DNA from: Proteiniphilum sp.
GTDB taxonomy: Bacteria; Bacteroidota; Bacteroidia; Bacteroidales; Dysgonomonadaceae
DNA length: 30,346 bases
Direction: 5' to 3'
Assembly: GCA_016649795.1 (NCBI GenBank)
Contig: JAENWZ010000002.1
Location: forward strand, 1 to 30,346
The notes under the pieces are model-generated. The model had not been told where the DNA came from. It did no database searches and was given only the letters and a program-made list of their open reading frames with translations. Positions 17,277-25,415 of the stretch are shown piece after piece (position 1 is the stretch's first letter; each line of letters begins with the position of its first letter). The position numbers and the translations under genes are program-made.

Positions 17277-19010
17277 TTATTCTTCCCAGCCCGGATTTTG
17301 TCCCAGGTCCGGATTTTTAACCCTTTCGGCATAAGGCACAGGCCAGAGATAGTGCTTGGAGGGGTTAAAATGATCAATGCCCCCTTCAGCAGTCGACTTC
17401 TCATAGATGATATCACCAAATTCATCCGTACCATTGTTGGTGAATGGGTTTGCACCCAGGTCGTTCATGCAGACCGTTAATGAAGGTCCGACCATGGCCT
17501 TACCCAACATCTTCTCCCCCTCTTTCCATCTCAAAACATCGAAGTAGCGCATACCGTCCATCGCCATCTCCACACGCCTTTCACGGTGAAGCTCCGTCTC
17601 CAGGTCCATTCCCCAGGCACTCAGCTCGGTCAGGATCATGGGGTGCATGCCCACCCGTTCCCGCAGTTGATTGATGGTCTGGTCAATTTGTCCCTGCGTC
17701 AATGATCCTCCCTGGATATTAAACAGTGCCTCCGCATAGATCAGCAGCACTTCCGCATAGCGGATCACATTGAGGTTATTGTGATCACGAAGATATAAAC
17801 CTGCAAGTTCCTTAGAGTTATATTTCTTGAAGTAGAAGCCGGTCAGCCCGTTGGCACCCAGTCTGTTGTTGTTTTGCAGTACCGCGAACCGAGGTAACTG
17901 AAACAGAGGATTTGCCACATCTACGTCCGGATCACCGTCATCACCACCGGGCCATTCGTCGCCGGGGGAATAGAGTGTCATGGTCATTCTTGGATCACGG
18001 GCGGTAAAATAATCAGCATAGTGTTGTTCGGGATAAGTGTATAGATCGGAAAGTGTGACACCTGTTTGGTTGTAATACTCCAATCCTCTTTTTGCCGGCT
18101 TCCCGTCGCTGCACAGAAAAGCATCCACAAGCCTTTTGGAGACATTATAGCGAATATAATCCACCGTCGTACAGGTATAATTGGTCATATTGTTCATACG
18201 CAAATCATTCACGTAGAGGCTGTAGATAATAGCTTCTTTATTGGCAGGGTTTGTTTCTACGTTACCCTCCAGGTGATAGAGGCCGTTGTAATCGGAGTAG
18301 AGCGCATAAGGACTGTGATCCATGATCTCCTTAGCCGTGCTTGCAGCTATCTCCCACATCTCATTCTGCAGAGCGATACGTGCTTTCAGCGCGAGTGCAC
18401 CCCAGCGGTTTATCCTGCCCACATTGTCACCGGTGGAAATAGCCGTTCCCAGCTTGTCGGCAGCCCAATCCAGATCATCCAGTACAAACTCCACCACTTC
18501 GCTTCTTGGTGTACGGGTACCATATGCTTCTTCCGAAGTGATCACCCTGTCAACAAGGGGGACATCACCCCAGTAGGATGTAAGCCAGAAGTACTGCAAT
18601 GCTCTGATCACCTTGACCTCGGCAGCATAGCCGTCCTTTACATCCTGATCAATTTCAGCTGCATCGTAATGGTCGAGAAAATTATTACAGTTGAATATGT
18701 GTGCATACGCATTTCCCCAGAAGGTGGAGAACGGGAATCCATCCATCGCCGTGTGTCTTCCGCCGGGAACTTTGCTCAGACCACTGGCCAGGTCGCCCCA
18801 GACAGCATCATCGCCAAATACATTAGGATACATCACCAGTTCATACTGAAAACCGTCGTAACAGGGGTAGAGCGCTGCCCTAAGCTGATCTTCCGTTTTC
18901 CAGTAGGTAGAATGTGTCACGGTGTCGAGGGGGAATTTATCCAGGAAAGCATCATCACAACCCACGACTGTGAATAGGATGCATAGGAGTATATATTTTA
19001 AAATCTTCAT
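17277..19010 (-). CDS. SusD/RagB-family outer-membrane nutrient-binding lipoprotein
   Basis: SusD proteins form the lid over the SusC channel and bind the substrate at the cell surface. This 577-residue protein has a lipobox FTVVGC (Cys18) followed by DDAFLDKFPLD, the usual SusD opening. Residues such as YWKTEDQLRAALYPCYDGF, a RAL.Y(F)W helix, and the C-terminal NVIRYAEVLLIYAEALF, ERRVEMAMDGMRYFDVLRW and LWPVPYAE are all family hallmarks. It ends NPDLGQNPGWEE, typical of the family. It lies 17 nt downstream of the SusC gene and is surely co-transcribed with it. Confidence 0.95.
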   Translation of the reverse strand: MKILKYILLCILFTVVGCDDAFLDKFPLDTVTHSTYWKTEDQLRAALYPCYDGFQYELVMYPNVFGDDAVWGDLASGLSKVPGGRHTAMDGFPFSTFWGNAYAHIFNCNNFLDHYDAAEIDQDVKDGYAAEVKVIRALQYFWLTSYWGDVPLVDRVITSEEAYGTRTPRSEVVEFVLDDLDWAADKLGTAISTGDNVGRINRWGALALKARIALQNEMWEIAASTAKEIMDHSPYALYSDYNGLYHLEGNVETNPANKEAIIYSLYVNDLRMNNMTNYTCTTVDYIRYNVSKRLVDAFLCSDGKPAKRGLEYYNQTGVTLSDLYTYPEQHYADYFTARDPRMTMTLYSPGDEWPGGDDGDPDVDVANPLFQLPRFAVLQNNNRLGANGLTGFYFKKYNSKELAGLYLRDHNNLNVIRYAEVLLIYAEALFNIQGGSLTQGQIDQTINQLRERVGMHPMILTELSAWGMDLETELHRERRVEMAMDGMRYFDVLRWKEGEKMLGKAMVGPSLTVCMNDLGANPFTNNGTDEFGDIIYEKSTAEGGIDHFNPSKHYLWPVPYAERVKNPDLGQNPGWEE

Positions 19011-19027
19011 TTTGTTAGCTGTTTAAG

Positions 19028-22000
19028 TTAAAATCCAAATTGAACACCCAGTGCGAATGTCTTTAACTGGGGGTAAGAGTCACCAGCTGTTTCTCGTACT
19101 TCAGGGTCGAATCCACCGAAATAGTTGGTCAGTGTAAGCAGGTTATCCACCGAGAGATATATCTTCAGGCGGTCCGCATTGATCCTGTCAGTAAACTTTT
19201 TGGGCAGTGTATAGCCCAGTTGGATATTTTTCAATCGCAGGTAGGAGGCATCCTCAATCCAGTAGTTCGAGAAAACAATGTTATGGCTTGGTTGGTAATA
19301 CATCCGTGGATAGGTAGCCTCCGGATTATTGGGAGTCCATCTGTCGAGATGGGCCGTTTTGGGCACTGAATAATCGTTGATAAAGGCATGACGAGCCTCT
19401 TCCGACAGGTAACCGTTGATCTTCCCTACACCCTGGAGGTAAAACGAGAAATCGAAGTTCTTCCACTGCATTGTTCCCCTGAGTGAATAGGTATACCTGG
19501 CATAAGGGTCACCGAACACCACCTTGTCGTAATCGTCGATTTTTCCGTCCGGCTCACCGTTCTCACCGCTGATATCTCTATACACCACATCACCCGGTTG
19601 AATGATATTCGCATAGCTGCTGATGACTGAGAAATTTGGGTTTTCGTACCTTCCTGTAGTCTCATTAAACGATCCAAAATCATCTCTCTGAGCCAGTCCG
19701 TCGGTCAGGTATCCGTAGTACCCGTTAATTGGGTCACCCACACGGCGTATATTATCACCCAGGGAGGGAGCGCTGGAGCCCAGGTCGGTAATCTTGTTGC
19801 GCGCATCCGACAGATTGGCTGTGAGGCTGTACCGCACATTGCCGATCTGATCACGCCAGCCGATGCCTACTTCCCATCCTTTGTTTTCAATGGATCCTAT
19901 ATTCTCCAAAGGCAGATTGGACGAGGCTGTGATTCCGATTACGGATGGGTATATCGGTTTAAGCAGTGCGTTGACATTGTTTTTCTCAAACCAGTCTAAT
20001 GTGATATCCATCCTGTTGTTGAACAGCTGCAGATCGATCCCTACATTGAACATCCGTATCGTCTCCCATTTGATATTTGTGTTGGCCAGGGAGTACTGCT
20101 TGAAGCCCACGTTCTCCTTGTTGCCGATAGGGTAAGCTTTCGTATAGCGTTCAATCTCGGTAAGGTAAGGATAGTAACTGTTACTGATATTCTGGTTTCC
20201 CAGTTCACCCCACGAAGCTCTTATTTTTCCTATTGTCAATGCCGGCTTCAGAAAGCTGAGGAACTCCTCTTCCGAGAATTTCCATCCGGCAGAAAAAGAG
20301 GGAAACAGACCCCATCTGTTCTCTTTGGCGAAACGTGACGTACCGTCGTATCTCACATTAGCCTCTAACAGATATTTCTCGTTGAAATCATAATTGATCC
20401 TCCCGAAATAGGAGCGTAAGGCCCAGTGTTCAGCGGTACCGCTATTGATAATATCTTCCGTGCCCCCGTCAATCTCTTCCACACCGTCGAGCAATATCTT
20501 TTTCCGGGAAGCGGATAGTACCGGCATGTAAGCCCACTCCTGAGAGAACCCTGCCAGTAGATTGAATCCATGCTGAAGAATCCTTTTTTCATAATTCAGT
20601 GTGGTCGCAAAAGTCTGGGTCAATATGCTTCTATGCGTCTCCGAGACGCTGTTCTGCACGTTCTCGTTGGCAGGATGGGGAGTGCCATCGGCCAGGAACC
20701 GGGGCATGGTAGGGCTCCAGTCCTTCACATCACGCGTATAGTAATTATAGGCATACTGGCTGTTGAGACGCATCCCCTGGATCAGGTCGAGGGTAGCATT
20801 GAAATTACCGTTTAAGGTTCTGGAGTAATTCTTTGTGTAACCCGATTCATAGGCGGTACGTACAGGATTGCTTACCGACCCGTAGGACCAGAAGGGAGAG
20901 TCACTCCAGCCCCCGTCGACGGTCGGCAGCTGCCATTTTACGGGAAGCAGGGGTGATAAGCGTTGCACCAAACGGAAGACGCCTCCTGTACCTGATCCTC
21001 CGGCATCCTGCCTGTAGAAATCAATATAACTGATGTTACCGTCAACCTTCAGTCGGTCAATGATCTGCGACTCCAGACGAAGCCTTACATTATTGCGGTT
21101 AGAAGAGTAGGGATCACCCACCACAAGGCCGTCCTGCTGCAGAAAACCATACGACATATAGTAGGATGATCTGTTGGAGCTGCCGTTCACATTAATATTA
21201 TGGCTTTGCTGGGTGGCATAATCTTTAAAAGTTGCGTCAATCCAATTGGTATTGGAGTAGTCGTTGGGGAAATTTTTGGAGTCGTACTTCATAAATGCCT
21301 CATCGGAGTAGGGGATAGCTACTCCTCTGGCAGCCCTCGCTTCATTCTCCAGGGTCATGAACTGTCGTCCGTTGACCAGCTCGGGCAGTGAAACAGGCTG
21401 CTGAATACCGTAATAGCCCGAGTAGCTGAATGCTGCTTTACCTTCACTCTTTCCTTTTTTTATGGTGATCAGGATTACCCCGTTAGCAGCACGTGCACCA
21501 TATATCGCAGAGGAAGCAGCATCTTTCAATACTGTCACGCTCTCTATATCATCGGGATTCACCAGGTTGATATCGCCTCCGGCAATACCATCTATCAATA
21601 TTAAAGGGTTGGTCTGGCTGTTGATCGTGTTCACACCTCTCACGAGGATATTGACGCCCGGACTCCCCGGCTGTCCTGATGAAGAGCTGATGGTCACCCC
21701 GGGGAGCAGACCTTGCAGACCGGCTCCTACAGCACCCACGGGCCTTGTTGTCAGCAGCTCACCCTTTATAGAAGCTACCGACCCTGTCAGGTTGACTTTT
21801 TTCTGTGTTCCGTAGCCTACAGCAACCACCTCTTCCAGTCCAATCGCATCTTCTTCCAGCACCACGTTAAAGGCAGTACGTCCGGCTATAGGTATCTCCT
21901 GCGTTTTCATCCCCACAAAGGAGATTTGTAATGTTTCTGCAGAGACCGGGATGGTGAGAGAAAACAGTCCGTCCACATCGGTCACCGTACCTATAGAAGT

Positions 22001-22516
22001 ACCTTTTATTAATACGGTAGCACCCGGCAGCGGTTCACCCCATGCATCGTTCACTTTACCGGTTATCTGTTTTTGCTGAGGCTGTTGAATAACCTTATTC
22101 ATATCCTTTTGCAGAGCCGTAAGCTGCGCTTCCAGTGCTTTTCTGGGTGCTTTACCTATCACAACCTGCCTGTCGCTGATGATGTAGATATTGTCGGTAC
22201 CCTTAAACAGCACATCCAGTATCTCTTTCAATTGTTTTGCATCGGTATGCACAGATACCCGTCTGTTGAGATCTATCTGACCTTCCCGGTATAAAAACAA
22301 AAATTCGCTTTGATCTTCAATCGCTCTGATCACCTCCTTAACGGTAGCATCTTTCAAATTCACCGAAAGATTCGTACTTTGGGAATAAGTGGTGGCACTG
22401 AAAGCCATTGCTGTACTTACTATTATAAAAAACAAGCATAACCGCATAATTCGGATTGTTTGTCGGAAATAGTGCAAAATATTCCCTCCATGTTGTTCAT
22501 ATTGATTTTCTTTCAT
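19028..22516 (-). CDS. SusC/RagA TonB-dependent transporter with N-terminal STN signalling domain
   Basis: This 1162-residue protein imports large nutrients across the outer membrane using TonB energy. After a signal segment (about residues 24-45) comes an STN domain (about 48-120: NLSVNLKDATVKEVIRAIED). That domain contacts a FecR anti-sigma in the periplasm. A CarboxypepD_reg-like domain follows (about 150-230: GKVNDAWGEPLPGATVLIKG), then the SusC signature EEVVAVGYGTQKKVNLTGSV, the plug, and a 22-strand-type barrel ending in ALGVQFGF with the terminal Phe. The STN domain and the sigma/FecR genes upstream show this is a self-regulating transducer. The start at 22516 gives a longer than usual N-terminus before the hydrophobic segment. 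Confidence 0.95.
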   Translation of the reverse strand: MKENQYEQHGGNILHYFRQTIRIMRLCLFFIIVSTAMAFSATTYSQSTNLSVNLKDATVKEVIRAIEDQSEFLFLYREGQIDLNRRVSVHTDAKQLKEILDVLFKGTDNIYIISDRQVVIGKAPRKALEAQLTALQKDMNKVIQQPQQKQITGKVNDAWGEPLPGATVLIKGTSIGTVTDVDGLFSLTIPVSAETLQISFVGMKTQEIPIAGRTAFNVVLEEDAIGLEEVVAVGYGTQKKVNLTGSVASIKGELLTTRPVGAVGAGLQGLLPGVTISSSSGQPGSPGVNILVRGVNTINSQTNPLILIDGIAGGDINLVNPDDIESVTVLKDAASSAIYGARAANGVILITIKKGKSEGKAAFSYSGYYGIQQPVSLPELVNGRQFMTLENEARAARGVAIPYSDEAFMKYDSKNFPNDYSNTNWIDATFKDYATQQSHNINVNGSSNRSSYYMSYGFLQQDGLVVGDPYSSNRNNVRLRLESQIIDRLKVDGNISYIDFYRQDAGGSGTGGVFRLVQRLSPLLPVKWQLPTVDGGWSDSPFWSYGSVSNPVRTAYESGYTKNYSRTLNGNFNATLDLIQGMRLNSQYAYNYYTRDVKDWSPTMPRFLADGTPHPANENVQNSVSETHRSILTQTFATTLNYEKRILQHGFNLLAGFSQEWAYMPVLSASRKKILLDGVEEIDGGTEDIINSGTAEHWALRSYFGRINYDFNEKYLLEANVRYDGTSRFAKENRWGLFPSFSAGWKFSEEEFLSFLKPALTIGKIRASWGELGNQNISNSYYPYLTEIERYTKAYPIGNKENVGFKQYSLANTNIKWETIRMFNVGIDLQLFNNRMDITLDWFEKNNVNALLKPIYPSVIGITASSNLPLENIGSIENKGWEVGIGWRDQIGNVRYSLTANLSDARNKITDLGSSAPSLGDNIRRVGDPINGYYGYLTDGLAQRDDFGSFNETTGRYENPNFSVISSYANIIQPGDVVYRDISGENGEPDGKIDDYDKVVFGDPYARYTYSLRGTMQWKNFDFSFYLQGVGKINGYLSEEARHAFINDYSVPKTAHLDRWTPNNPEATYPRMYYQPSHNIVFSNYWIEDASYLRLKNIQLGYTLPKKFTDRINADRLKIYLSVDNLLTLTNYFGGFDPEVRETAGDSYPQLKTFALGVQFGF

Positions 22517-22562
22517 AAATTTGTTTGTCGTTTAGTTATTCGTGTGATAATTAAATTTGATC

Positions 22563-22597
22563 AAAACCGGGGTTTGTTGGACGCTTATCCCGGTTTT
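22563..22597. terminator. Hairpin between fecR and susC (terminator or attenuator)
   Basis: AAAACCGGG (22563-22571) pairs with CCCGGTTTT (22589-22597) around a 17-nt loop. In the direction of transcription (minus) the stem ends in TTTT. This could stop most fecR read-through, so susC would depend on its own ECF-driven promoter between here and 22516. Confidence 0.55.
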
Positions 22598-22671
22598 CTT
22601 CTTTTTCAAGTTTAATCGGATGGTTTATCTCATAGGCTTTTACATTTACAGTTATTTAATTTCTATCATCT

Positions 22672-23850
22672 TCATTGTTGAATGATATAGCGCTTATCCT
22701 CGTTCACTACCCTGAAAGAGCCTGAAAAGGCAATATTTCTCAATACCTTCTCCAGATCATCAGCCAGATTCAGTTTCCCTGTAAATCGGGGTATGTCATT
22801 AAGTTCTTCTACCACAATTTGTTGGTTGTAATAGCGTTCCAGCTTCTTAAAGATCTCTTCAACAGGTTCATTTTCGATTATCAGGTACCCGTTCACCCAG
22901 GAGGAGTAAAGTGCTACATCCACTTTGTCTTTCTGCAATATTTTCTCCTCTCTGTCGTAGACAACACGTTCACCGGGAGACAGTTCAACAGAACGACCAA
23001 ACAGACGGTTTTTGGAAGCTTCAATTGTTCCTTCCACAAGCACAGCCTGTGTAACCGCATCATTGTTGTAGGAGGTCACATTAAAACGTGTGCCTGTGAC
23101 CCTGATCTTCATGTCGTTGGTGATTACATAGAATGGTTTGGCATCGTCGGAGGTTACCTCAAAGAAAGCCTCTCCCGAAAGATAGACCTCCCTTCTGTTT
23201 TTGGTGAAATGTATGGGATAGGATAAGGTACTGCCGGCATTGAGCCATATCCGGGTACCATCTGCAAGCGTAATCTCCGAACGTTTTCCATAGGGAATGA
23301 TGACTTGTGCCATGGCCGATTCATCCTTTGTTGTTTTCCTCTCTTTCGGCAACAGCGTGTCATTATTGACGGTCAGGTTGCCTGAAGCAGTCTGTTGAAT
23401 CACTGTTTCTTTGCTTTCAAATTCACTGATAGTCCCGTCGGGGAGGATAATTCTGCCATTCTCACTGTATCTGCCGTCAGTTAACTCCACAGGAGAACCG
23501 ATCTGCTGATGCTGATAATAGTAGAGCAGCCCGCCCAATGTGACAATAAACACAAACATAGCAGCAATTTTTAACAGCTGAGTACCAATTTTACCTCTGT
23601 TTGACGCTGTTATTTGCTTCTTTGGGTGTCTGTATTTTAATTTCTGCAAAGGAACCGGAGGTTCCACAGCCCTAAGAGAACGGATGATATAAACGGCTTC
23701 TTCCAGCTCCTCTCTTTTCTCGGGATGTTGAAGCAGGAAGGCCTTCCAGAAACGATCGCTCTCCTCGTCGGTCTGCAGCACCCAACGCATAAAATCGTCA
23801 TCGAGTACAAACTCCTCTGTAGTAAACGCTACGTATTTTTCACTGTTCAT
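22672..23850 (-). CDS. FecR-family anti-sigma factor
   Basis: The 392-residue protein spans the inner membrane. An N-terminal cytoplasmic part (1-90: EEFVLDDDFMRWV, FWKAFLLQHPEK) would bind the sigma factor. One membrane helix lies at about 92-112. The periplasmic FecR domain (about 190-290) contains VIIPYGKRSEITLADGTRIW, LNAGSTLSYP and REVYLSGEAFFEV. The C-terminal domain (about 320-392: EEIFKKLERYYNQQIVVE) is of DUF4974 type and should contact the STN domain of SusC. The gene lies 65 nt downstream of the sigma gene. Signalling runs substrate - SusC - FecR - sigma. Confidence 0.94.
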   Translation of the reverse strand: MNSEKYVAFTTEEFVLDDDFMRWVLQTDEESDRFWKAFLLQHPEKREELEEAVYIIRSLRAVEPPVPLQKLKYRHPKKQITASNRGKIGTQLLKIAAMFVFIVTLGGLLYYYQHQQIGSPVELTDGRYSENGRIILPDGTISEFESKETVIQQTASGNLTVNNDTLLPKERKTTKDESAMAQVIIPYGKRSEITLADGTRIWLNAGSTLSYPIHFTKNRREVYLSGEAFFEVTSDDAKPFYVITNDMKIRVTGTRFNVTSYNNDAVTQAVLVEGTIEASKNRLFGRSVELSPGERVVYDREEKILQKDKVDVALYSSWVNGYLIIENEPVEEIFKKLERYYNQQIVVEELNDIPRFTGKLNLADDLEKVLRNIAFSGSFRVVNEDKRYIIQQ

Positions 23851-23915
23851 AGTGTATGCATCTATTATATAAAGGCAACGTATTGTAAAATATAATCAAA
23901 AAAAGCCAATTTTTT

Positions 23916-24479
23916 TCAATCTTTTCTTTTCACTCCTCGTCTCATGCTTGAGACAGCATTGGAAATAAGGTTACGACAAGCTTCAATGCTGATGTTCATG
24001 ATCTCGGCTATCACCGCATAATCGAGCTCTTTTGTGAAGCGAAGGTAAACAGCTTCTTTTTGGCGGGATGTAAGTGTTCCGAGAGCTTTTAAGAGCATTG
24101 CTGACCGGTGTTCGTTTTCTTCGTTACCAATGATATCCTGCTCTACAGACCAGACTACTTCAAACGGATGATCATCGGTCATCACGTCTGTGAGGTCATA
24201 TCTGTGTGCCTTTTCCAGTTTCCGGAACAGCTTACGTCGAAACGATTTAAGCAGATAGAACAGGATATTATCCGTATCACCTACGGTTTTGTGATTCTTT
24301 ATCAGTTCAGCAAACAGATCCTGAATCGTATCTTCTACCAAAGAAGAGTGATGCGTAAATTTTAATCCATACCTTAACAATACCGGGTAATATTCTCTGT
24401 AAATAAAGGAAACAGCCTTTTTATCTCCTCTTTTAAAGGAGAGCCATACACCACTATCTGTCATGTCTGATAACTTCAT
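23916..24479 (-). CDS. ECF-type RNA polymerase sigma factor
   Basis: The 187-residue protein has sigma region 2 (about residues 22-90, with VEDTIQDLFAELI at 48-60) and region 4 (about 135-181, LTSRQKEAVYLRFTKELDY then a helix-turn-helix IAEIMNISIEACRNLISNA). There is no region 1 or 3, as expected for ECF factors. It is followed by fecR and the STN-bearing SusC, so it most likely drives this susCD operon when FecR signals substrate. A7/T7 complementary runs (23898-23904 and 23910-23916) right after the stop form a weak AT hairpin. Confidence 0.95.
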   Translation of the reverse strand: MKLSDMTDSGVWLSFKRGDKKAVSFIYREYYPVLLRYGLKFTHHSSLVEDTIQDLFAELIKNHKTVGDTDNILFYLLKSFRRKLFRKLEKAHRYDLTDVMTDDHPFEVVWSVEQDIIGNEENEHRSAMLLKALGTLTSRQKEAVYLRFTKELDYAVIAEIMNISIEACRNLISNAVSSMRRGVKRKD

Positions 24480-24833
24480 ATTCTATTAACAATCAGAATA
24501 GACAATTGTACAAAATGTAAGCGACAATTCCGATTCAATTTCTTTTTTTAACGTAATTGAATACAACAAGCCATTCTCCTACTTCCATGCTACTTCCATG
24601 CTTACAATCAATTTTTTCCCTATTCAAAATTATAAGAAACCTTTTTTCTTCTCTTCCCTTTTTTTGGTGTGATGAATACGACTTCATTTGCTCCTCTTGA
24701 GCCATATATGGAAGTAGTGGAAGCATCTTTTATTCTGTTTATACTTAAAAATTGTGCGAAGGTATTATTTAAATGTTACGGATCGGTTAAGAAAATATGA
24801 AGAAAAAGTTCCAGTTTTTTAATCTAAAGAATT
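24480..24833. other. Intergenic region upstream of the sigma gene, with repeats
   Basis: This 354-nt AT-rich stretch has no convincing gene. It contains a tandem 11-bp duplication, CTACTTCCATG twice at 24579-24600, and an inverted copy ATGGAAGTAG at 24708-24717. A box close to the -7 consensus, TACATTTTG with one extra base, lies on the minus strand about 35 nt upstream of the sigma gene start and may be its promoter. The left end of the IS200-type element lies at its right boundary. Confidence 0.4.
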
Positions 24834-24853
24834 CCTCGAGGCTTGCCTCGGGG
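24834..24853. repeat. Left-end hairpin of the IS200-type element
   Basis: CCTCGAGGC and GCCTCGGGG pair, with one T-G wobble, around a tiny central turn. The same 20 bases recur at the right end. TnpA would recognise this foldback in single-stranded DNA. Confidence 0.8.
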
Positions 24854-24862
24854 TCAATCCCA

Positions 24863-24901
24863 TAGAAACCAACGGTTTCTAAAGATAAAGCGTTATCTTT
24901 G
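24863..24901 (+). promoter_or_regulatory. Two adjacent hairpins containing the tnpA promoter box
   Basis: TAGAAACC (24863-24870) pairs with GGTTTCTA (24874-24881). AAAGATAA (24881-24888) pairs with TTATCTTT (24893-24900). The right arm of the second hairpin is most of the -7 box TATCTTTG (24894-24901), only 6 nt from the ATG at 24907. Transcription from this box would start at about the start codon, giving a near-leaderless message. Transcription entering from outside would fold the box into a stem just before the start codon. Confidence 0.55.
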
Positions 24902-24906
24902 TTTGT

Positions 24907-25359
24907 ATGGAAGACGAACATACATATAAGCGGCATAATAAGACATTGTTACTCTATCACATAGTTTTACCCATAAAATATCGCAAGAAAGTGATTACAG
25001 ATGTTATTGGTAGTTCACTGAAGTCCATTTGCATGGAAATATCCGAGCGTTATGAGATAAACTTTGCCGAAATAGGTTATGAATCTGATCATGTTCATTT
25101 TTTATTACAGAGTGTTCCTACGTATTCAGTTTCAGAAATTGTGATAAAGTTAAAAAGTTTGACTGCCCGAGCACTTTTTTTAAAACATCCAGATATAAAG
25201 AAACTGTTGTGGGGCGGTGGTTTTTGAACAAGTGGCTATTACGCTAACACTGTTGGGTTATATGGTAGTCGAGATGTAATAATGGCTTATGTTTCAAATC
25301 AAGGTAATGAGAAGAAATATAAGAAGTTGCATGATGGGCAACTAACATTGTTCGACTAA
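24907..25359 (+). pseudogene. tnpA: IS200-type Y1 (HUH) transposase tnpA with an in-frame TGA
   Basis: The frame reads 106 residues to a TGA at 25225-25227, then continues in the same frame to TAA at 25357, giving 150 residues if the TGA is counted as one position. Before the stop are the N-terminal HIVLPIKYR and the metal motif H62-V-H64 in YESDHVHFLL. After it come TSGYYANTVG and YVSNQ, carrying the expected catalytic Tyr128 and the helper Gln132. Related transposases have Trp where the TGA falls (GGxFW), so a single TGG to TGA change explains it. The truncated product lacks the nucleophile and should be inactive. The remaining sequence is undamaged, implying a recent mutation, read-through, or a sequence error. 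Confidence 0.88.
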
Positions 25360-25366
25360 CAAGATA

Positions 25367-25386
25367 CCTCGAGGCTTGCCTCGGGG
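25367..25386. repeat. Right-end hairpin of the IS200-type element
   Basis: This is an exact copy of the 20-bp left-end imperfect palindrome, starting 7 nt after the transposase stop codon. It marks the right end of the element. Confidence 0.8.
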
Positions 25387-25415
25387 TTGTTCATTTGTGC
25401 ATTGTTTTGTAACAT

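Larger units (their letters stand above)
24834..25386 (+). mobile_element. IS200/IS605-family insertion sequence (tnpA only)
   Basis: Identical 20-bp imperfect palindromes (CCTCGAGGCTTGCCTCGGGG) mark both ends in direct orientation, at 24834-24853 and 25367-25386, enclosing a single Y1 transposase gene. No terminal inverted repeats or target duplication are expected for this family, which moves as single-stranded DNA recognised through subterminal hairpins. The exact cleavage points may lie a few bases outside these hairpins. The element sits between the sigma gene and the restriction genes, 29 nt from the Bro-N gene stop. Its transposase has an in-frame stop, so it is probably immobile on its own. 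Confidence 0.85.

Noticed and set aside
18066..18977. 303-codon plus-strand frame across the SusD gene
   Set aside because: The minus-strand SusD protein explains this DNA; the antisense translation has no family features.
24535..24726. 63-codon minus-strand frame upstream of the sigma gene
   Set aside because: Low-complexity, Lys/Arg/Glu-rich translation with no motif; it spans a tandem duplication and AT-rich spacer DNA, so I treat it as chance.
25225..25227. TGA read as tryptophan (recoded genome)
   Set aside because: Genes here use TGA as a normal stop (for example the sigma gene and hsdR), so genome-wide recoding is not supported.
24834..25386. IS605-type element with tnpB and a guide RNA
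   Set aside because: Only 553 bp lie between the end hairpins and they hold tnpA alone; there is no room for tnpB and no trace of it next to the element.
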